Positions 44,837 through 54,069 of a stretch of DNA of 64,000 bases are shown here, piece by piece (positions within the stretch are counted from its first letter, which is position 1; every line of letters starts with the position of its first letter). Under the pieces are notes generated by a model. The model saw only the letters and a list, made by a program, of their open reading frames with translations. It did not search any database and was not told the origin of the DNA. The DNA is from Chitinophaga pinensis. Lineage in GTDB: Bacteria; Bacteroidota; Bacteroidia; NS11-12g; UBA955. A program made the translations under genes and the position numbers. The stretch lies in NCBI GenBank assembly GCA_945871905.1, contig CAMBXL010000011.1, positions 20,860-84,859 on the forward strand, in the 5' to 3' direction.

Positions 44837-45481
44837 ATGCCAAAAAATAAACTTAAAAAATTTGCTGAATACGAATCGTTTCACAACACTTTCGATGCCC
44901 GAAACCAATTAAAAGGGAAGTGGCATCAAGAAGTTTTCAAAAACAACAATCCAATTACATTAGAATTGGCTTGCGGCAGAGGTGAATATAGTTTTGGCTT
45001 AGCGGAACACTTTCCCGAACGAAACTTTATTGGCATCGATGTAAAAGCAGCCCGTATGTGGGAAGGCGCCAAAAAAGCCATTCAAGCCAATATTAACAAT
45101 GTCGCATTTTTGCGTATTCAAATTGATTTTCTTATGGATTACTTTGAATTGGGCGAGATAGATGAAATATGGATTACCTTTCCCGACCCTCAACCACAAA
45201 AAACAAGAGAAAAACAAAGACTAACAAGCCCAAAATTTCTTGAAAAATACAGGCTTTTACTTGATATCAATAAATCGGTTCACTTAAAAACAGACAGCGA
45301 TTTTCTCTTTAAATATACACTTGATACTCTAACACCTTATCCGAATCAAATCATAGAATTACTATTCAATATCGACGATAAGGAAGACTTACAGGAAACA
45401 CTAAAAATAAAAACCTATTATGAAAGAATGTGGAGAGACAAAAACATACCGATTAAATACCTAAATTTTCAATTTAAGTAA
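44837..45481 (+). CDS. trmB: tRNA (guanine-N7-)-methyltransferase
   Basis: 214 residues. It methylates G46 of tRNAs with SAM. Signatures are LELACGRGEYSFGLAEHFP for the SAM loop, FIGIDVKAARMWEGAKKA, and IWITFPDPQPQKTREKQRLT with the catalytic region. The tail YYERMWRDKNIPIKYLNF is typical. The end overlaps the convergent TrpF-like gene by 13 bases. Confidence 0.95.
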   Translation: MPKNKLKKFAEYESFHNTFDARNQLKGKWHQEVFKNNNPITLELACGRGEYSFGLAEHFPERNFIGIDVKAARMWEGAKKAIQANINNVAFLRIQIDFLMDYFELGEIDEIWITFPDPQPQKTREKQRLTSPKFLEKYRLLLDINKSVHLKTDSDFLFKYTLDTLTPYPNQIIELLFNIDDKEDLQETLKIKTYYERMWRDKNIPIKYLNFQFK

Positions 45482-46011
45482 TTCTCAAGGATAATAGACC
45501 AATTTTCACAGCTGCTCATTCCTACAACCAATTCTTTATTCCCCTGAAGCGATACACCTTCCAAAATACTTAAATCTTGCTTTTCTGTAACTTGAAGAAT
45601 TACTGGCTTTTGTGCAACTAATTTAACAGTAAAATAATCTTCCATTGAGTTCACCAAATGCAAATCTGCTTTGGCAAACAAAGGCGAATTGATATCATTT
45701 CCTCTCAAAATTACTTTAACGCCCAAATCCAAAACACTTTGGTCGGAGTAATCGGAAGGCAATTCAATCACAGAGAGTTGAAGGGCATCAACAAAATCCT
45801 TTATCCATTCTATGGGCTGATTCCCAAATTCAGCAACAACGACGGGACCGTTAATCCAAGCAATAATTTCTTTGGCACATTTGGGTTCAATATAATGGTC
45901 TGAACTTGGATCGAAACAAAACCCTACAAAATCAGCCCAAGCACCTGCGGCATAACGGGCATCAGTTAGATTACTTATTGATGAAAACTTGAGTATAAAC
46001 GGATAATCCAT
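45469..46011 (-). CDS. TrpF-like (phosphoribosylanthranilate isomerase-related) protein with altered active site
   Basis: 180 residues resembling the N-terminal half of TrpF: LKFSSISNLTDARYAAGAWA, DFVGFCFDPSSDHYIEP, then VVVAEFGNQ where TrpF has GVFxN. The canonical KICG with catalytic Cys reads KFSS here, and the QLHG motif is not recognisable (LSVIELPSDYS). No trp genes are adjacent. It starts 1 base after the permease stop, so it is co-transcribed with that gene. It is probably a non-catalytic or redirected barrel protein, and the assignment rests on a partial match. Confidence 0.6.
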   Translation of the reverse strand: MDYPFILKFSSISNLTDARYAAGAWADFVGFCFDPSSDHYIEPKCAKEIIAWINGPVVVAEFGNQPIEWIKDFVDALQLSVIELPSDYSDQSVLDLGVKVILRGNDINSPLFAKADLHLVNSMEDYFTVKLVAQKPVILQVTEKQDLSILEGVSLQGNKELVVGMSSCENWSIILENYLN

Positions 46012-46012
46012 A

Positions 46013-47230
46013 TTAATTAAACTTAATTGCTTTTACGGGATCAATTTTATTTACCATTCTAACGGGCAAAAATAAGGCAATCATACATATTATAATGGTA
46101 CCAATATTGACTAAAAGAATATTTTGCAAACTTAACGACACCGGCACGTATGATAAATAATAAGTTTCTTGGGATAATTTGATAATCTTGTATTTGTCTT
46201 GCAATTCACACAATCCTATCCCCAAAACATTTCCAAACAACAAACCCATTAGTAAAATATAAAAAGCGTGGTTTAAAAATATTTTTTTTATAACACTGTC
46301 TCTAGAACCCAATGCTTTTAAAACGCCTATCATATTGGTTCTCTCTATGATTAATATCAACAAAGCTGTAATCATATTGATACAAGCCACCACTATCATC
46401 AATGTTAATATAATCACTATATTTTGATCCAAATAACCCAACCAATCAAACAATTGAGGATTCAAATCCATGATACTTTCGGCACTTAATTCCACCGGCA
46501 AAAGGGCATTTATCTCAGAATGTGTAATCTCCAACGCTTCTAATTCCTTAACTTTTAACTCATAATGCGTAATCTGTGGTTTTTTATTCGCAAAAATTCG
46601 CTGCATTTCCATCAAACTTCCAATGACAAAAATCTTATCATTTTCCTCTAATCCTGTTTCATAAATTCCTGTAATTCTACAAGGGATAACACGAACAGGT
46701 TGGTTGATAAAATAAACTTTGACCCTATCACCCGTATCAAGCTGCAACCTATCGGCAATTATTTTTGAAATTAACACTTCTCGTTTTCTTAAACTATCGC
46801 CCACGGCAGGCAAATAACCTCTTAATAAATGCTGTTCCAAGTATGACCAATCATAATTAGAATCGACCCCTTTAAAAACAATCCCCTCCAAATTATCATC
46901 CGTTTTCATGATAGCAGGACGAGAAAGGATTGGAAAAATTGATGAGACCGTTTCCAATTGCTTTATCGTTTTTACAAATTGATTGGTATCTTCAAATTGT
47001 TCGTAGTCGTAATTACCACTTGTGCCTATTGAATGAATCTCAATGTGTCCGCCAAAACCAGTAATTTTTTGAGTAATTTGTTGTTTATAGCCAACCACTA
47101 TGGCGAGTGCAATCAACATTACGGAAACACTTAAACCCACTCCAAACCATGCCAACTTAATAATTAAAGAAGCAAATGTTTTGTGTTTACCTAAAGCTAA
47201 TCTTGTGGCAATAAAACGACTTAAATGCAC
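46013..47230 (-). CDS. FtsX/LolE-type ABC transporter permease
   Basis: 405 residues: an N-terminal membrane segment (WFGVGLSVSVMLIALAIVVG), a large periplasmic MacB-like domain (IEIHSIGTSGNYDYEQF to ELSAESIMDLNPQLF), then three C-terminal segments starting NIVIILTLMIVVACINMITALL with ERTNMIGVLKALGSRD, the coupling helix of the LolC/LolE group. It probably extracts lipoproteins from the inner membrane for transport to the outer membrane. No ATPase gene is beside it, so LolD must be encoded elsewhere. Confidence 0.85.
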   Translation of the reverse strand: MHLSRFIATRLALGKHKTFASLIIKLAWFGVGLSVSVMLIALAIVVGYKQQITQKITGFGGHIEIHSIGTSGNYDYEQFEDTNQFVKTIKQLETVSSIFPILSRPAIMKTDDNLEGIVFKGVDSNYDWSYLEQHLLRGYLPAVGDSLRKREVLISKIIADRLQLDTGDRVKVYFINQPVRVIPCRITGIYETGLEENDKIFVIGSLMEMQRIFANKKPQITHYELKVKELEALEITHSEINALLPVELSAESIMDLNPQLFDWLGYLDQNIVIILTLMIVVACINMITALLILIIERTNMIGVLKALGSRDSVIKKIFLNHAFYILLMGLLFGNVLGIGLCELQDKYKIIKLSQETYYLSYVPVSLSLQNILLVNIGTIIICMIALFLPVRMVNKIDPVKAIKFN

Positions 47231-47283
47231 GTGTGCAATTTAACCCCATTTTTTATGCTTTCCAAACCAATTACAATCCCTGT

Positions 47284-48387
47284 TTAGTATCGTCTACCTT
47301 TCCAAGTATTGGCAAAAGGCAAAGCAAAATAAATTGATATTGCAGGCATTATAAAAAACAAATAAATATCATAAGTAAAGATAGCGAAATAATGCTGTGG
47401 CTTAAGCAAAATAAGTCGATACATTTTAAGTAATTGAAGCAATTGCAACACAATTTTTACCAAAAAGAACAACAAACCTAATTTCCAATTCAAAACAAAC
47501 AACAATGGCAAAGTAAAATACCACGCTCCTAATACAAACATCATCATTCTGTATATAAAAGGCAAGGACCATCCACCCTTAAGCCATCGTTTTCGCTGTT
47601 TCAATATTCCAATAACAGAATCTATAGCACGGGTTCTCACAAGAGTCTCTTGATTAAATATTTGCGCCGTTTTAAATCCTTCTTTCCTAACCGCATTAAA
47701 CAAGGCATAATCCTCAGTTATACTAAAAGGAATGGTTTCATAACCTCCAACTTTGCGATATGCTTCGGCACTTATTGCCATATTATTTCCCACCATCGTT
47801 AATGGATAATTAAGACTATCAACAACATTAATGATTCCCATAAAATAAAACCAATCTACCTGTTGGTATTGCTCAAATTTGGAGATGGCTTTAACGTGTG
47901 TCGTACCGCCTAACAAATGCAGTTGATTATGCATCATTTCAGAAATCAATCCTTTGGCCCATAGTGGCCCAACTTCAACATCTGCATCCGTAATTAAATA
48001 ATAATCACCCATGGCATGTTGCGCTAATGTTGCCAAAACCCTTGCCTTACCTTTTGTTGTTGGATTCTCTGTGCCATCTAAATTTATTAATTTAAAATTA
48101 TTATTATTGGCAATGAATCTTTCAATAATCAACTGAGTTTGGTCAGTACTACTATCATTCCCCACCAATACTTCAAAACGGTCTGCAGGATAATTTAATG
48201 CTGCAATTGACTTTAAACAATCTTCAATTTTATCCTCCTCATTTCGGGCAGCAATTAACAGACTTATAAAAGGGTAACTATCCAATTCAATAAACTCTTT
48301 TTTCTTATAAATAAACAGCCCAAATAGGACTCCAAACTGAATAATTAAATAAATGGAAAGAACAAGTATGCAAAGATTTTCTATCAT
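47284..48387 (-). CDS. Membrane glycosyltransferase, family 2
   Basis: 367 residues from ATG 48387. N-terminal membrane anchor, GT-A domain with PFISLLIAARNEEDKIEDCL, VLVGNDSSTDQTQ, the DXD-type DADVEVGPLWAKGL, ITEDYALFNAVRKEG, and the processive-type QRKRWLKGGW, then three C-terminal membrane segments. It probably builds a surface or lipid-linked glycan; donor and acceptor are unknown. The start overlaps the deacetylase stop by 4 bases (ATGA), coupling the two genes. Confidence 0.88.
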   Translation of the reverse strand: MIENLCILVLSIYLIIQFGVLFGLFIYKKKEFIELDSYPFISLLIAARNEEDKIEDCLKSIAALNYPADRFEVLVGNDSSTDQTQLIIERFIANNNNFKLINLDGTENPTTKGKARVLATLAQHAMGDYYLITDADVEVGPLWAKGLISEMMHNQLHLLGGTTHVKAISKFEQYQQVDWFYFMGIINVVDSLNYPLTMVGNNMAISAEAYRKVGGYETIPFSITEDYALFNAVRKEGFKTAQIFNQETLVRTRAIDSVIGILKQRKRWLKGGWSLPFIYRMMMFVLGAWYFTLPLLFVLNWKLGLLFFLVKIVLQLLQLLKMYRLILLKPQHYFAIFTYDIYLFFIMPAISIYFALPFANTWKGRRY

Positions 48388-48998
48388 GATATCACCTGGC
48401 AATTAAAACCATTATCATTAAGAAATTGTAAATAAGGTGGTAACAAATCTTTAAGGTTTTGTTCTGCTTTTACCGAATCGTGAAACACGATGATAGAACC
48501 TGATTTGGTTTGCTTTTGGAGCTCATTCAAACTTTTTTCTACATTCAAACCCTTTAAATAATCAAGCGATAAAAGTGACCACATTACAACCTTGTAATTG
48601 GGTTTCAATAACTTTACTTGACTCCATTTTATTCGCCCATAAGGAGGTCTAAACAAGGTGGATTTCAAAACCTGATGGCAACGCGAAACATTGTCAAGAT
48701 AATCTGGATTTTTCATTTGCCAACCTTTAACATGATTCATTGTATGATTCCCAAGTGCATGCCCATCGCGCTGAATTAACTCCACTATTTCAGGATGCTT
48801 TACCACATTGTCACCCACACAAAAAAAAGTCCCTTTAAATTGAAAGCGATTCAATTGTTCGAGCACCCAAGGCGTAATGTGAGGATGAGGACCATCATCA
48901 AAAGTAAGATAAACCGTCTGCCTTTGATTGGGAATTTCCCATACCAAACTTGGAAATAAAGATTTCAACCAATGAGGTGTTTTTTGAAAAACAGACAT
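48384..48998 (-). CDS. Polysaccharide deacetylase (NodB domain)
   Basis: 204 residues from ATG 48998 (MSVFQKTPHW); the promoter box at 49013-49020 rules out the longer frame. It is a carbohydrate esterase 4 family metal enzyme: motif 1 YLTFDDGPHP, motif 2 GHALGNHTMNH with the metal His pair, motif 3 FRPPYGRI, and a late SIIVFHDS. It removes acetyl groups from a glycan, perhaps the one made by the coupled glycosyltransferase. No signal peptide is seen. Confidence 0.88.
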   Translation of the reverse strand: MSVFQKTPHWLKSLFPSLVWEIPNQRQTVYLTFDDGPHPHITPWVLEQLNRFQFKGTFFCVGDNVVKHPEIVELIQRDGHALGNHTMNHVKGWQMKNPDYLDNVSRCHQVLKSTLFRPPYGRIKWSQVKLLKPNYKVVMWSLLSLDYLKGLNVEKSLNELQKQTKSGSIIVFHDSVKAEQNLKDLLPPYLQFLNDNGFNCQVIS

Positions 48999-49012
48999 TA
49001 GGCAAATATACT

Positions 49013-49020
49013 TTAAGTTT
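49013..49020 (-). promoter_or_regulatory. -7 promoter box for the deacetylase/glycosyltransferase unit
   Basis: CAAATATA on plus is TATATTTG on minus, 14 bases before the ATG at 48998. Confidence 0.55.
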
Positions 49021-49080
49021 ACACATTCTAAAACTGAAATTAACATCACATCTTAGTGATTGTAAAAGTCATTGATATTT

Positions 49081-49111
49081 TTTGTTTTATGTACTTTAAT
49101 CGTTATTTTTG
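49081..49111 (+). promoter_or_regulatory. Promoter of the nucleotide-sugar dehydrogenase gene
   Basis: TTTG (49081-49084), exactly 19 bases, then TATTTTTG (49104-49111). It fixes the start at ATG 49128. Confidence 0.75.
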
Positions 49112-49127
49112 CGCCCTTATTAATCAA

Positions 49128-50423
49128 ATGGGTATATTTAGCCAAATACAAAACAAAGAGAAATCAATAGCAATCATTGGTTTAGGATATGTAGGACTTC
49201 CACTTGCCCTTGAATTTGCAAAAAAATACAAAGTGGTTGGGTTTGATATTAATCCCAAACGTGTGGAAATGTTAAAACGCAAAGAAGACCCAAGTAAAGA
49301 AGTTGAACCTTCTGAGTTTGATGGTTGCGACATTACTTTTAGTCACAATTTGGACGACATCAAAGACTGTTCTTTTTATGTTGTAGCGGTACCAACCCCT
49401 ATTGACGAAGGCAAAAATCCTGATTTAAAACCATTAATAGGCGCTTCTAGAACTGTAGGAAAAGTGATTAGCAAAGGGGATTACGTCGTATTTGAATCGA
49501 CTGTTTATCCTGGTTGCACAGAGGAAGATTGCGTCCCTGTAATTGAACACGAAAGTGGATTGACGTTCAATTCTGATTTCAAAGTGGGATATTCTCCTGA
49601 AAGAATTAACCCGGGTGATAAAGTCAACACTTTAACCAAAATTTTAAAAATAGTTTCTGGAAGTGACAAAGAAAGTTTGGAAGAAATTGCAGATCTATAT
49701 GGTTCAATCATTACTGCAGGAATTCACAAAGCACCTACTTTAAAAGTTGCTGAAGCCGCAAAAATCATTGAAAACACTCAACGTGACTTAAACATATCAT
49801 TGATGAATGAGTTAAGTTTGATTTTCGATAAAATGAATATCAACACTTATGATGTTATTGAAGCGGCAGGAACTAAATGGAACTTTTTAAAATTCAGTCC
49901 GGGTTTAGTTGGTGGACATTGCATTGGCGTTGACCCCTACTACCTTACATATAAAGCAACAGAACTTGGACTACATCCAAGAGTAATAGCAGCAGGTCGT
50001 TTTACCAATGACATGATGGGAGCTCACATTGCCAAAGTGGCCTTAAAAAAATTAATCGCCAACGATAAAATTATTAAGAATTCAAAAATCTTAATAATGG
50101 GTGCAACCTTCAAAGAAGATGTAGCAGACATTAGAAATTCTAAAATTGTAGATATTGTAAAAGAGTTAAAAAGCTATAGTATCAATGTTGATGTGGTAGA
50201 TCCAAGAGCAGACGCTGAAGAAGTATTTGAAGAATATGGCTTCCATATTTCACCTCAAATTGGCACTCAATACGATGGTATTATAATCGCAGTTAGCCAT
50301 CAAGAATACAAAAACTTGAGCGAAGATTATTTCAAAAACATTGGCACAAGTAACACTTTTGTTCTCGACCTAAAAGGTATTTACAGAGACCAATTTAAGT
50401 CACTAGAATACTGGAGCTTATAA
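49128..50423 (+). CDS. Nucleotide-sugar dehydrogenase (UDP-HexNAc 6-dehydrogenase type)
   Basis: 431 residues. It oxidises a UDP-hexosamine to the uronic acid using NAD. Signatures are IAIIGLGYVGLPLALEFAKK, VVAVPTPIDEGKNPDL, FESTVYPGCTEEDCVP, YSPERINPGDK, KVAEAAKIIENTQRDLNIS, and GLVGGHCIGVDPYYLTYKA with the catalytic Cys. The EST.YPG and SPERI.PGD forms match the WbpO/TviB group rather than UDP-glucose dehydrogenase. It is a lone gene here, with the partner glycan genes elsewhere. Confidence 0.92.
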   Translation: MGIFSQIQNKEKSIAIIGLGYVGLPLALEFAKKYKVVGFDINPKRVEMLKRKEDPSKEVEPSEFDGCDITFSHNLDDIKDCSFYVVAVPTPIDEGKNPDLKPLIGASRTVGKVISKGDYVVFESTVYPGCTEEDCVPVIEHESGLTFNSDFKVGYSPERINPGDKVNTLTKILKIVSGSDKESLEEIADLYGSIITAGIHKAPTLKVAEAAKIIENTQRDLNISLMNELSLIFDKMNINTYDVIEAAGTKWNFLKFSPGLVGGHCIGVDPYYLTYKATELGLHPRVIAAGRFTNDMMGAHIAKVALKKLIANDKIIKNSKILIMGATFKEDVADIRNSKIVDIVKELKSYSINVDVVDPRADAEEVFEEYGFHISPQIGTQYDGIIIAVSHQEYKNLSEDYFKNIGTSNTFVLDLKGIYRDQFKSLEYWSL

Positions 50424-50475
50424 ACTCCTTTTCAGCATTTTTTTATTTGAAAGGATAAAAAAACATAATTTATCC

Positions 50476-50483
50476 TAAATTTG
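50476..50483 (+). promoter_or_regulatory. -7 promoter box for dnaG
   Basis: TAAATTTG, ending 6 bases before the dnaG ATG, so the message would be leaderless or nearly so. Confidence 0.55.
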
Positions 50484-50489
50484 CATTGA

Positions 50490-52394
50490 ATGATTGCACG
50501 CCAATCTATAGACGAAGTCATTAATGTTGCCCATATAGAAGATGTGGTAGGAGAATATATTGCTCTCAAAAAAAGAGGAGCTAACTTACTCGGTCGCTGC
50601 CCATTCCACGACGAAAAATCTCCTTCTTTCACCGTTTCTCCAGCCAAAGGAATTTACAAATGTTTTGGTTGCGGAAAGGCAGGAAATTCGGTTAGCTTTT
50701 TAATGGAGCACGACCAATTGTCTTTTGCTGATGCAATCAGAAAATTAGCCCAAAAATACGGCATTGCATTGATTGAGGATAATATCCAAAATCGTGAGGA
50801 GTACGACGAAAAACAACAAAAAAAAGAAAGCCTTTACACCGTTTTAGCTTTTGCCAAAAACTACTTCATTCAACAACTCCAAACTGATGAAGGGAAAATG
50901 ATAGGAGATAGCTATTTTAGAGAAAGAAGTATTACCCCTATGGCAATGACCACTTTCGAACTAGGCTATTCCCCACAAGGATGGGAAAGCTTGGTGAATG
51001 AAGCCAAAACAAACCAATTCAATCTTGACTTCTTTGTTGAGGCAGGGCTGATAAAAAAGAAAGAAGACGGTCATTATTTCGACCTTTTCAGACACCGTGT
51101 TATATTCCCAATACACGACCTTACAGGCAGGGTTATCGCTTTTGGAGGACGTCAATTAATAAAAGACGACAAATCCCCCAAATACCTTAACTCTCCCGAA
51201 ACCGAAGTTTACCATAAAAGCAATGTCCTATATGGTATTTTTCAAGCTAAAAAACAGATAAAAAACCTCAACCTTTGCTATCTAGTAGAGGGATATACCG
51301 ATGTTGTTTCTCTCCATCAGTCAGGGATAGAAAACGTAGTAGCCTCATCGGGAACTTCGCTTACGGAAGGCCAAATTAAACTAATCAAACGATTTACAGA
51401 CAACGTAACCGTTCTGTATGATGGCGATGCTGCAGGTATTAAGGCCTCGTTAAGAGGTATAGATTTATTACTTGAACAAGGCATGAATGTTCGCTGTGTC
51501 CGTTTCCCTGAAGGTGAAGACCCAGACTCGTATTGCAAAAAAATAGGATCATCCAACTTCAAACAATTTCTAGAACAAGAAGTCAAGGACTTTATCTTTT
51601 TTAAAGCCGACCTGCTGATAACTTCTGTTGGAAATGACCCTATTAAAAAAACCGAAGTTTTAAAAAATCTTTTGCAAAGTATTGCACTTATTCCCGATGC
51701 ACTCAAACGCTCCATGTACATTAAAGAATGTAGCAAATTGGTTGAATCTGACGAAAAAATATTGATTGCAGAAATCAATAAAATTAGAAAAATAAAATCC
51801 CCTACTTCTCAAGAATTTAACCCCGAAATCCAAGACTTACTGAATACAAATGTTAGCAATGTCCAACATTATGTAGGTGGAGATGAACAAGAAAAAGGAT
51901 TAATTAGATTATTAGTTCAAAGTGGTCACAAAAAATTTATGGAAGACGCAACTGTTGCTGATTTTATCTTTAAAGAACTTTCTGAAGATGAACAGCTGTC
52001 CATAAACAATCCACTGTATCAAAAAATCATTGAAGAAGTAAAAGTATCTATCGAAAATAATTTAACTTTAGATGAATCTTTCTTTATCAACCATTCCGAT
52101 TCTGAAGTTAGACAAATTGCGGCCGATTTCCATTCAGAAAAATATGAGTTGAGCCCCTATTGGGGAGAAAATGGATTATTTCTAAAAACTGAAAAAGAAA
52201 ATTATGTTCGCGACCTTCAATCTCTTTTCTTGTTTCTGAAAAAATTCAAATTGGAACAATTAATCAAAAACAATATGAATGATTTGTCTCAAGCACCGGA
52301 TGCTAGTGAAGCTGAATTATTAATACAATACCACATTCAACTCATAGAAGTTAGAAACAAAATATCAGAAATATTGGGAACTATTTACAACTAA
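50490..52394 (+). CDS. dnaG: DNA primase
   Basis: 634 residues. It makes RNA primers for replication. The N-terminal CHC2 zinc domain has Cys37, His40, Cys58 and Cys61 (RCPFHDEKSPSF, YKCFGCGKAG). The catalytic core has FGGRQLIKDDKSPKYLNSPE. The TOPRIM fold is LVEGYTDVVSLHQSGI, SSGTSLTEGQIKLIKRF and VLYDGDAAGIKAS. The C-terminal helical region should bind the DnaB helicase. The RemB-like gene follows after 7 bases, suggesting one transcript. Confidence 0.97.
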   Translation: MIARQSIDEVINVAHIEDVVGEYIALKKRGANLLGRCPFHDEKSPSFTVSPAKGIYKCFGCGKAGNSVSFLMEHDQLSFADAIRKLAQKYGIALIEDNIQNREEYDEKQQKKESLYTVLAFAKNYFIQQLQTDEGKMIGDSYFRERSITPMAMTTFELGYSPQGWESLVNEAKTNQFNLDFFVEAGLIKKKEDGHYFDLFRHRVIFPIHDLTGRVIAFGGRQLIKDDKSPKYLNSPETEVYHKSNVLYGIFQAKKQIKNLNLCYLVEGYTDVVSLHQSGIENVVASSGTSLTEGQIKLIKRFTDNVTVLYDGDAAGIKASLRGIDLLLEQGMNVRCVRFPEGEDPDSYCKKIGSSNFKQFLEQEVKDFIFFKADLLITSVGNDPIKKTEVLKNLLQSIALIPDALKRSMYIKECSKLVESDEKILIAEINKIRKIKSPTSQEFNPEIQDLLNTNVSNVQHYVGGDEQEKGLIRLLVQSGHKKFMEDATVADFIFKELSEDEQLSINNPLYQKIIEEVKVSIENNLTLDESFFINHSDSEVRQIAADFHSEKYELSPYWGENGLFLKTEKENYVRDLQSLFLFLKKFKLEQLIKNNMNDLSQAPDASEAELLIQYHIQLIEVRNKISEILGTIYN

Positions 52395-52401
52395 GCATCT
52401 A

Positions 52402-54069
52402 TTGAAATTAAAACTAATATATCTATTTTTATTGATTGCCATATTGGGCAACAAATCGATAGCTCAACATGTGTATTATACTGCTAATAGTATTGGACAC
52501 TATGAATCATACCGCAAGAAAACAATTGACACCAATACCCATTCCATGTCTAACAGTCAATTTTTCAGAACCTTTGATTTCAAAAACGATTCAAGTAACA
52601 ATTATAGCTCTTTAACGGATTATGACAAGCAAAGACCCTATTTGAGTATTGACAATTTACACTATTTATCAAAGAAAAAATTCCCCTTTACTAACAAGAA
52701 CAAAAATTTTAATTCCATATACAAATACCAATCGGCCTTTTACTGTATCAAAGAAAAAGATTATTTATTGGTTATCAATCCTGTTTTGAATTTTACTGCC
52801 GGTGAAGAGAAAAACCAAGTAAATAAATTGTATCAAAACACACGAGGTGCGGAAATTTGGGGCAATATTGGTGGACACAAAAAAGGGGTTGGATTTTACT
52901 CATTGTTTACTGAAAATCAAACAATGTTACCTTCGTATTACCGTTTTTTTCACGACTCATTGAACCACGTTCCCAATGAACTTTTCTTTAAAAAATTCAA
53001 GAAGGCGGGAGCTGTTGACTTTTTCCAAGCAAGGGCCTATTTTACGTTTAATGCCATTAATAATTACATAAAATTTCAATTTGGGCACGACAAACACAAA
53101 ATTGGCAATGGATACCGTTCTCTTATTTTAAATGATTTCGCCCCTCAGTATTTATTTTTCAAAATCAATACAGACATCAAACGCTTTCATTATCAAAACC
53201 TATTTACCCAATTTAATGACAATGGCCTTATACTAGGAAATACCCTTTTTGGCAAAAAATACGGGGCATTTCACCGCCTCTCATTTGATGTCAGAAAAAA
53301 CCTAAGTATTGGATTAAATGAAATGGTCATTTTTGACAGAATAGACAGCACTCAAAAAAACCAATTTGACCTTAATTACTTAAATCCTGTTATTTTTTAC
53401 AGAGCGGTTGAATCAAACTTGGGTAGCCGAGACAACAGTTTAATGGCACTTGATTTTGAATGGAATATTAAACATCAATATGTTATTTATGGTCAGTTTT
53501 TGTTGGATGAGTTTAATTTAAAATTCATTAAAGAAGAACCTAATTGGTGGGCCAATAAATATGGTTACCAAATAGGTGCTAGAAGTTTTAACTTGCTTAA
53601 TATTAAAAATCTAGATTTACTAATCGAATACAATCGCATGCGACCTTATACTTATTCGCATTACAGAACGACTCAAAGTTATTCGCATTTCAACCAAGCT
53701 TTAGCACACCCTTTAGGGGCCAATTTTAGTGAAATAATTTTGGAAGCTCGCTATCAATTTAAAAACAAGTGGAACGTGCAAGCGACCTTTATTAATGCTA
53801 TAACAGGGAAAGATAGTTTTTTAACTGGCAGAAATTATGGTGGCAATATATTAAGAGATTATAGAGATAGAGCCACAGAATTTGACAGCAAAATGTTTAT
53901 GGGTAAAAAAACCAATCTTAAAATAATTGAACTCAATGTCAGTTATATGCTGAAACATAATGTCTTTATTGACGGCAGAGTTAACTACAGACAAATCAAT
54001 CAAACCAATCAATTGTTTTATACCTTAGGAATTCGAATCAACAACTGTTTACGTCCCTTTAACTACTGA
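52402..54069 (+). CDS. RemB-like gliding-associated outer-membrane protein
   Basis: 555 residues from TTG 52402; signal peptide LKLIYLFLLIAILGNKSIAQ. The barrel body contains FQFGHDKHKIGNGYRSLILN, FDLNYLNPVIFYRAVESNLG, DNSLMALDFEWNIKHQYVIY, WWANKYGYQIGARSFNL, LLIEYNRMRPYTYSHYRTTQ and ALAHPLGANF. This recalls the RemB / Wzi-like group of Bacteroidota. RemB is a gliding-associated cell-surface protein in Flavobacterium johnsoniae. Assignment is from pattern memory. It converges on uvrA with a 21-base overlap. Confidence 0.7.
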   Translation: MKLKLIYLFLLIAILGNKSIAQHVYYTANSIGHYESYRKKTIDTNTHSMSNSQFFRTFDFKNDSSNNYSSLTDYDKQRPYLSIDNLHYLSKKKFPFTNKNKNFNSIYKYQSAFYCIKEKDYLLVINPVLNFTAGEEKNQVNKLYQNTRGAEIWGNIGGHKKGVGFYSLFTENQTMLPSYYRFFHDSLNHVPNELFFKKFKKAGAVDFFQARAYFTFNAINNYIKFQFGHDKHKIGNGYRSLILNDFAPQYLFFKINTDIKRFHYQNLFTQFNDNGLILGNTLFGKKYGAFHRLSFDVRKNLSIGLNEMVIFDRIDSTQKNQFDLNYLNPVIFYRAVESNLGSRDNSLMALDFEWNIKHQYVIYGQFLLDEFNLKFIKEEPNWWANKYGYQIGARSFNLLNIKNLDLLIEYNRMRPYTYSHYRTTQSYSHFNQALAHPLGANFSEIILEARYQFKNKWNVQATFINAITGKDSFLTGRNYGGNILRDYRDRATEFDSKMFMGKKTNLKIIELNVSYMLKHNVFIDGRVNYRQINQTNQLFYTLGIRINNCLRPFNY

